Positions 59,435 through 64,000 of a stretch of 64,000 bases of DNA are shown one piece after another (the stretch's first letter is position 1; each line of letters starts with the position of its first letter). The DNA lies in assembly GCF_001984065.1 (NCBI RefSeq), contig NZ_LYVP01000009.1, forward strand, positions 38,930 to 102,929, given 5' to 3'. Made by a program: the position numbers and the translations under genes. The notes beneath the pieces are model-generated. The model saw only the letters and a program-made list of their open reading frames with translations. It ran no database searches and was not told where the DNA came from. The stretch is from Pseudomonas sp. KK4. Its GTDB lineage: Bacteria > Pseudomonadota > Gammaproteobacteria > Pseudomonadales > Pseudomonadaceae.

Positions 59435-61327
59435 ATGTCCACTTCTGCTAATCAACCTCGCTTCACGCTGACCGTCGATGACTTTCACGATGAACTTGCG
59501 GTGCTCGAATTCACCGGCAAAGAGGCTGTCAGCCAGCCGTACCGTTTTGACCTGGAACTGGTCAGCGAACGGCCGGACCTCAAGCTCGAAGACCTTCTTC
59601 ACCGTATGGCGTTTCTGAGTTTCGATGGCCGGCGCTCGGGTGTGCACGGCCAGGTTTTTTGCGTGGGACAGGGCGATTGCGGCGATCGCCTGACGCGCTA
59701 TCAGGTCAGTCTGGTGCCCCGTCTGAGCTACCTGGGCCGGCGAATCAATCAGCGGGTTTTCCAGAAAATGAGCGTGCCGATGATCATCACGCAAATTCTC
59801 AAGGACCATGGCATCCTCGCCGACGCCTTCGAGTTCCAGCTGGGCGGTGAATACCCAGACCGCGAATATTGCGTGCAATACGCCGAAAGCGACCTGGCGT
59901 TCGTCCAGCGTCTGTGTGCCGAACTCGGCATTCACTTCCACTTCCAGCACAGCGTCGACAGGCATCTTCTGGTGTTTGGCGACGACCAGACGGTTTTCCC
60001 CGATTTACCCGAACCCACCTTGTATCTGCCGGACAGTGGCATGGCGCTGCCAGTGCCAGTCATCAGGCGCTTCAGCGTGCGCCTGGAAACCCGCACCACC
60101 GCCGTGACCCGCCGCGATTACGACTTCCATGCACCGGGCTTTGAACTGGGCAGCCGTCGTGACAGCGGGCAATGGCCGGTGCTGGAGGATTACGCTTTTC
60201 CCGGGCAATTCAATGATCGCGAAGTCGGCGGTCGCCTGGCGGAACGGGCGCTGGAACGCCATCGCGCCGACTACCGTCAGGCGCACGGCAGCGGCAATCA
60301 GGCGGCCCTGCGCAGCGGCCATTTACTGCGGCTGGATGACCATCCGCGCCAGCATCCCCGGGACAAGTGGCTGCTGACTGAAATCGAACACCATGGGCGG
60401 CAGCCGCAAGTATTGGAAGCGTTGCTGGGCAATGATGGCGCGGAGGGTTTTCAGGGGTACCGCAACCGCTTTGTGGCGACGCCGTCGGACGTGGTGTTTC
60501 GTCCGCCACTGATCGAGAAACCCCGTGTCGCAGGGTATCAATCGGCAGTGGTGACCGGCCCGGCGAACAGTGAAATCCATTGCGACCCGTACGGTCGGGT
60601 CAAGGTGCGGTTGATGTGGGATCGCGGCAGTCCGCTGAGCGAGCATTCCAGTTGCTGGCTGCGGGTGGCCAGCGGTTGGGCCCATGATCGATACGGCGCT
60701 GTGATGATCCCCCGAGTGGGTATGGAGGTGTTGGTCGGGTTCGTCGATGGCGACGCCGACAAGCCCTTGGTCATGGGGTGCGTGCCCAACGCGGCGACCC
60801 CGGTGCCGCTGGACCTGCCGGCGGACAAGACCCGCAGTATTTTCCGCAGTCAGAGCAGTCCCGGCGGCGGTGGCTACAACGAATTGCGCATCGAGGATCG
60901 CAAGGGCGCCGAGGAAATTTTCCTGCGTGCCCAGCGAAACTGGAAACAGCAGGTGCTGAACGATATGCACCTGCAGGTCGGGCAAGACCAGCACCTGCAT
61001 GTCCAGGGTGATCGGCACATCAGTGTGAGCAGTCAGTCCGTCAGCGCGAGTGGTCAATTTTCGATCAGGGCAGGCGGCCAGGTGGTGATCGACGGCGGCG
61101 TGCGCGCGACGATTCAGGCCGGCGGGCACTGGATCAACATTGGCCCGGAAGGCATTTTCAGCAGCGTGCCGATTGTGGTGGGGGGAGCACCGATGCTGGC
61201 CAGGGGCGCGTCGAGCCCGCAGGTGCCAGCCGTTGCGCTGAGCCTGGCGCAGAAGCTCAACCTGCAAGGCAACGCGCCTTTTTGTGCGGTGTGTCAGGTT
61301 TGCGAAGGAGGTGCGTGTGCAGCGTGA
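59435..61327 (+). CDS. vgrG: Type VI secretion tip protein VgrG
   Basis: A 630-aa spike protein. Residues about 8-330 form the gp27-like base (FTLTVDDFHDELAVLEFTGKE, YCVQYAESDLAFVQRLCAELGIHFHF). The gp5-like OB fold lies at about 380-460 (GPANSEIHCDPYGRVKVRLMWDR and PRVGMEVLVGFVDGDADKPLVMG). A beta-helical C-terminus with Gln/His repeats follows. The extreme C-terminus is Cys-rich, FCAVCQVCEGGAC. The ATG at 59435 is chosen; an ATG at 59396 is possible and neither has a strong ribosome site. It overlaps the next gene by 11 bases. No other secretion-system genes are near, so it is an orphan vgrG island. Confidence 0.92.
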   Translation: MSTSANQPRFTLTVDDFHDELAVLEFTGKEAVSQPYRFDLELVSERPDLKLEDLLHRMAFLSFDGRRSGVHGQVFCVGQGDCGDRLTRYQVSLVPRLSYLGRRINQRVFQKMSVPMIITQILKDHGILADAFEFQLGGEYPDREYCVQYAESDLAFVQRLCAELGIHFHFQHSVDRHLLVFGDDQTVFPDLPEPTLYLPDSGMALPVPVIRRFSVRLETRTTAVTRRDYDFHAPGFELGSRRDSGQWPVLEDYAFPGQFNDREVGGRLAERALERHRADYRQAHGSGNQAALRSGHLLRLDDHPRQHPRDKWLLTEIEHHGRQPQVLEALLGNDGAEGFQGYRNRFVATPSDVVFRPPLIEKPRVAGYQSAVVTGPANSEIHCDPYGRVKVRLMWDRGSPLSEHSSCWLRVASGWAHDRYGAVMIPRVGMEVLVGFVDGDADKPLVMGCVPNAATPVPLDLPADKTRSIFRSQSSPGGGGYNELRIEDRKGAEEIFLRAQRNWKQQVLNDMHLQVGQDQHLHVQGDRHISVSSQSVSASGQFSIRAGGQVVIDGGVRATIQAGGHWINIGPEGIFSSVPIVVGGAPMLARGASSPQVPAVALSLAQKLNLQGNAPFCAVCQVCEGGACAA

Positions 61328-62054
61328 TCCTTTATCACCTCAAGCCTGGCTGCAGCGCCAGCCGTTGCAGGCTTCTGAGCAACTGTTCGCGATATTCAGC
61401 AACGCCAGCGCGGCCAATCCCCTCGAAGCCTGGCGGCGCTTGGAGCCCTCAACAGTGCCCATCCCGATCTGGGCCAATACGGCCTATGCGGAGTGGGAAG
61501 CGGTTATGCCCGTTGTTTCAGTCATCCCGGCGGCCAGTGAGTTTTTACACTGGGCGGCGACCACCACGTCTCGCGACTGGGGTTGGTTGGCGGTTTCCTC
61601 GGCTGAACCGCAAGCGCTGGTCGAGCACCTGCGTAGCCTCACGCAGGTCCTGTTGCCCGATCGCAACGCGGTGTTTTTCCGCTTTTGGGATGGGCGCCAT
61701 CTGTTGCCGATACTTCAGTGCGCCGAGGTCGACAGCGCGCAACTGCTGCCGGTGATGGGGCGATGCTGGATCAATGGGCAAGGCGTCGAGATTGCGGGGC
61801 GCGCGCAAAACGCCAGCAAGGTTTTCCCCTGGTGGGAGGTGCCGGAGGCGCTGTTACAGCAGCTTGGCGCTGATGCCTCCACCACGTTGGTCAGCAACTT
61901 GATGCAATGGTTGAGTGAAGAGCAGCCGGGCGTATTCGAGGCGTTTCCTGAGACGGTATTGCGCTGCAAGGTCGCGAATGCCCTGGCGGGGCGTGATTCG
62001 TCCCCGGTATCGAAAGAGCCATTGTTGGCGTATCTGATGGAGGAAATGCAGTAG
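61317..62054 (+). CDS. DUF4123 adaptor protein for a VgrG-linked effector
   Basis: A 245-aa DUF4123-domain protein (Tap/Tec-type chaperone that loads effectors onto VgrG). The WANTAYAEWEAVMPVVSVI and GWLAVSSAEPQALVEHLRSL blocks and VFFRFWDGRHLLPIL are typical. The start is the GTG at 61317, five bases after AAGGAGG (61305-61311), inside the last codons of vgrG. Such genes are normally followed by the cognate effector; here only about 230 bases separate it from rlmJ. Confidence 0.85.
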   Translation: MQRDPLSPQAWLQRQPLQASEQLFAIFSNASAANPLEAWRRLEPSTVPIPIWANTAYAEWEAVMPVVSVIPAASEFLHWAATTTSRDWGWLAVSSAEPQALVEHLRSLTQVLLPDRNAVFFRFWDGRHLLPILQCAEVDSAQLLPVMGRCWINGQGVEIAGRAQNASKVFPWWEVPEALLQQLGADASTTLVSNLMQWLSEEQPGVFEAFPETVLRCKVANALAGRDSSPVSKEPLLAYLMEEMQ

Positions 62055-62061
62055 GGGTTGC

Positions 62062-62151
62062 GTGAAGGGGTGGACGGCGGCACTTGCAGGAGCGTTCGCA
62101 GGTGCAGTGCCAAGCGGCTGCTTTGTGGTGATGAGGGTTCATTCGTGGTGA
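62062..62151 (+). CDS. Possible 29-residue peptide or effector remnant
   Basis: A GTG-started frame, seven bases after the DUF4123 stop with GGGG upstream, encodes a hydrophobic 29-residue peptide beginning MKGWTAALAGAFAGAVP. It occupies the slot where a T6SS effector gene usually begins and its stop lies in a palindrome. It may be a chance frame, a short real product or the stub of a deleted effector gene. No family is recognised. Confidence 0.2.
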   Translation: MKGWTAALAGAFAGAVPSGCFVVMRVHSW

Positions 62152-62172
62152 GGGGATGAATCCCCTCACCAC
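62145..62172. repeat. Perfect palindrome, possibly a repeat family
   Basis: GTGGTGAGGGGAT (62145-62157) and ATCCCCTCACCAC (62160-62172) form a 13-bp perfect stem with a 2-base gap. Outside it CTGCTTTGTGGTGA (62118-62131) nearly mirrors TCACCACAAGCAG (62166-62178). The style resembles other Pseudomonas extragenic palindromes; no T-run follows. The rest of 62180-62287 is plain. Confidence 0.6.
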
Positions 62173-62287
62173 AAGCAGTCTCCCTGATAGCAGGTATGAA
62201 TCCTGGCCAGCACAACGCCGCTCAGTCGCCTGCGCCTGACTTGAAGGCCGGTAAAAGGTAAACTTCCCGGCCTTCGCAGGAGCAGCC

Positions 62288-63127
62288 ATGAATTATCGTC
62301 ACGCCTTCCATGCCGGCAATCACGCCGATGTGTTCAAACACCTGACCTTGACCCGCCTCATCGCCCTGATGTCGCGCAAGGAGCAGCCGTTTGCCTATCT
62401 CGACACCCACGCCGGCATTGGCCTGTACGACCTTCAGGGCGATCAGGCCAGCCGTACCGGTGAGTACCTGGAAGGCATTGCGCGCTTGTGGGATCAACCG
62501 GATCTGCCGATCCTGACCGCCGATTACATGCAGGTGCTGCACGAGATGAATCCGGATGGCCAGTTGCGCTATTACCCGGGCTCCCCTGAACTGGCACGTC
62601 GCCTGACCCGCCCGCAGGATCGTGTGTTGCTCAACGAAAAACACCCCGAGGACGGCCTGCTGCTCAAGGACAACATGGCCGGCGATCGTCGGGTCAAGGT
62701 GCACTTGGGCGAAGGCTGGCATGTGCCGCGGGCATTGCTGCCGGTGCCGGAAAAACGTGCGGTGATGCTGATCGATCCGCCGTTCGAAAAGCTCGACGAG
62801 ATGCAGCGCTGTGCGGCGTCACTCAAAGAGGCGATCGGCCGGATGCGTCAGACCGTGGCGGCGATCTGGTACCCGGTGAAGGATCAGCGCGCGCTGCGCC
62901 GCTTCTATCAGGACCTGGCCGGCACCAGTGCGCCGAAGTTGCTGCGAGTGGAGTTGCTGGTGCATCCGCTGGACACGCCCAACAGCCTTAACGGCTCGGG
63001 CCTGGCGATTGCCAATCCGCCGTGGGGCCTGGAGGAGGAGTTGCGGGAACTGCTGCCGTGGTTGTCCGAGAAGCTTGGACAGACCCAGGGTGGCTGGAAG
63101 ATGGATTGGTTGATTGCTGAGAGTTGA
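62288..63127 (+). CDS. rlmJ: 23S rRNA (adenine(2030)-N6)-methyltransferase
   Basis: A 279-aa methyltransferase of the RlmJ (YhiR) family, methylating N6 of A2030 in 23S rRNA. The signature MNYRHAFHAGNHADVFKHLTLTRL starts the protein, DTHAGIGLYDL is the SAM-binding motif I, and LIDPPFE is the catalytic DPPF/Y motif (NPPY-like). Length is normal and the gene stands alone between palindromic repeats. Confidence 0.95.
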   Translation: MNYRHAFHAGNHADVFKHLTLTRLIALMSRKEQPFAYLDTHAGIGLYDLQGDQASRTGEYLEGIARLWDQPDLPILTADYMQVLHEMNPDGQLRYYPGSPELARRLTRPQDRVLLNEKHPEDGLLLKDNMAGDRRVKVHLGEGWHVPRALLPVPEKRAVMLIDPPFEKLDEMQRCAASLKEAIGRMRQTVAAIWYPVKDQRALRRFYQDLAGTSAPKLLRVELLVHPLDTPNSLNGSGLAIANPPWGLEEELRELLPWLSEKLGQTQGGWKMDWLIAES

Positions 63128-63131
63128 TTCT

Positions 63132-63229
63132 GTAGGAGCGAGTTTACTCGCGATGGTCGTGAACGATAACGCGTAAAACCTGATGCCCAGTGGCGTCCTT
63201 GGTTTTTTCGCGAGCATGCTCGCTCCTAC
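63132..63229. repeat. REP palindrome pair L (GTAGGAGCG subtype)
   Basis: Forward unit at 63132-63152 (with TTTACT replacing TTGCT in the centre) and reverse unit at 63209-63229. It lies between convergent rlmJ and msrA. Confidence 0.87.
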
Positions 63230-63236
63230 AGGTCTA

Positions 63237-63887
63237 TCAGATCGGGCAGGTCACGCCAGTGCCGCCAATCCCGCAGTAGCCTTCAGGGTTCTTGGCCAGA
63301 TACTGCTGATGATAGGTCTCGGCGAAGTACACAGTCGGCGCCTGGTCGACTTCGGTGGTGATTTCACCGAAACCGGCTTTGTTCAGCTCGGCCTGGAACG
63401 CCTGTTTACTGGCTTGTGCCTTCTCCAGTTGCTCAGGGGTGGTGCAGTAGATCGTCGAGCGGTACTGGGTGCCGATGTCGTTGCCCTGGCGCATGCCCTG
63501 GGTCGGGTTGTGCAGTTCCCAGAACATCTTCAGCAAGTCGTCGTAGCTGACTTTATCCTTGTCGTACACCACCAATACCACTTCGGCGTGGCCGGTCAGG
63601 CCCGAGCAGACTTCTTCATAGGTCGGGTTCGGCGTGAAGCCGCCGGCGTAGCCCACCACCGTACTGACCACGCCTTCACGCTGCCAGAACCGCCGCTCGG
63701 CGCCCCAGAAGCAGCCCAAGCCAAAAATGGCGAACTCGACGTCGTTGAAAAATGGACCCAGCAGCGGGGTGTCTTTGAATACGAAGTGATTCTCGGGCAG
63801 GACCATCGGGGTTTCGCGGCCAGGCAGAGCTTGTTCTTTGGTAGGGAGCACGTTTTTGTTCACCAGAAGTTCCGAGCGCAGAACCAT
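63237..63887 (-). CDS. msrA: Peptide methionine sulfoxide reductase A
   Basis: A 216-aa MsrA repairing the S-diastereomer of methionine sulfoxide in proteins. The active-site motif [11 protein letters not shown] carries the catalytic cysteine, and [17 protein letters not shown] and HNPTQG are conserved. The C-terminal resolving cysteine lies near [14 protein letters not shown]. Length is normal; the start ATG is 63887. Confidence 0.96.
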   Translation of the reverse strand: MVLRSELLVNKNVLPTKEQALPGRETPMVLPENHFVFKDTPLLGPFFNDVEFAIFGLGCFWGAERRFWQREGVVSTVVGYAGGFTPNPTYEEVCSGLTGHAEVVLVVYDKDKVSYDDLLKMFWELHNPTQGMRQGNDIGTQYRSTIYCTTPEQLEKAQASKQAFQAELNKAGFGEITTEVDQAPTVYFAETYHQQYLAKNPEGYCGIGGTGVTCPI

Positions 63888-63966
63888 TGTCAGTCCTCAG
63901 TCAGGATGGAATGTAAATAGACAGACTATCAGTGTGCCGAATGCCGACGCGTTACGCACTATCCCT

Positions 63967-63987
63967 GTGGGAGCGGGCTTGCTCGCG
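63967..63987 (+). repeat. REP unit M at the window edge
   Basis: One forward unit of the GTGGGAGCG...CTCGCG type. The inverted partner probably lies beyond the window end. Confidence 0.85.
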
Positions 63988-64000
63988 AAAGCGGTGGGTC

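Noticed and set aside
59435..62054. Complete type VI secretion locus
   Set aside because: Only vgrG and an adaptor are present; no tssB/C, hcp, clpV or tssJ-M genes were found.

Overview
This 64-kb window reads as chromosome of a Pseudomonas, most likely of the P. fluorescens group. The reasons are the type IV pilus operon pilMNOPQ followed by aroK-aroB, gltBD and hemE, the high GC content, the putA/putP pair, and a dozen copies of the palindromic REP element typical of fluorescent pseudomonads (arms beginning GTGGGAGCG and ending CTCGCG). From memory, most housekeeping genes here follow the order of the P. aeruginosa PA5044-PA5018 backbone. The aryl polyene cluster, higBA remnant, zapA-like pair, chemoreceptors, putAP and vgrG module would then be insertions into it.

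Layout. 1-8.6 kb: start of a penicillin-binding protein 1A gene (leftward), then pilM-N-O-P-Q, aroK, aroB and a DamX-like SPOR protein (rightward). 9-16.2 kb: glutamate synthase gltB-gltD and hemE. 16.4-18.7 kb: a divergent MFS exporter / LysR regulator pair. 18.8-37.3 kb: a 20-gene leftward operon, mostly with 4-base start/stop overlaps, that is an aryl polyene (APE) pigment cluster. It encodes the type II polyketide/fatty-acid-like machinery (two ketosynthases, a chain-length factor, ketoreductase, two dehydratase domains, two acyl carrier proteins, a ligase). It also has an aromatic amino acid ammonia-lyase, methyltransferase, halogenase-like flavoprotein, thioesterase, glycosyl- and acyltransferases, and export proteins (MMPL transporter, LolA-like carrier, lipoprotein).

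37.6-46.4 kb: an orphan ParA ATPase, trxC, a decayed HigB toxin with an intact HigA antitoxin, SelO, an MscK-type channel and a NhaP2-type antiporter. 46.6-51.1 kb: two methyl-accepting chemotaxis proteins flanking a short coiled-coil protein and a ZapA-like protein. 51.2-59.1 kb: an acyl-CoA dehydrogenase, then divergent putA and putP with five GTTGCA-type PutA operator half-sites between them. 59.4-62.1 kb: a vgrG with a DUF4123 adaptor gene but no recognisable effector. 62.3-64 kb: rlmJ and msrA.

The APE cluster is the most interesting part. It belongs to a known class but has several features worth checking: a ligase-dehydratase fusion, an ammonia-lyase with a Phe-His selectivity pair, a flavoprotein with the flavin-halogenase WxWxIP motif, an embedded CPA2-like membrane protein, and REP palindromes read through in frame at the 5' ends of two genes for exported proteins. 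No rRNA, tRNA, CRISPR array, transposase or integrase was recognised.
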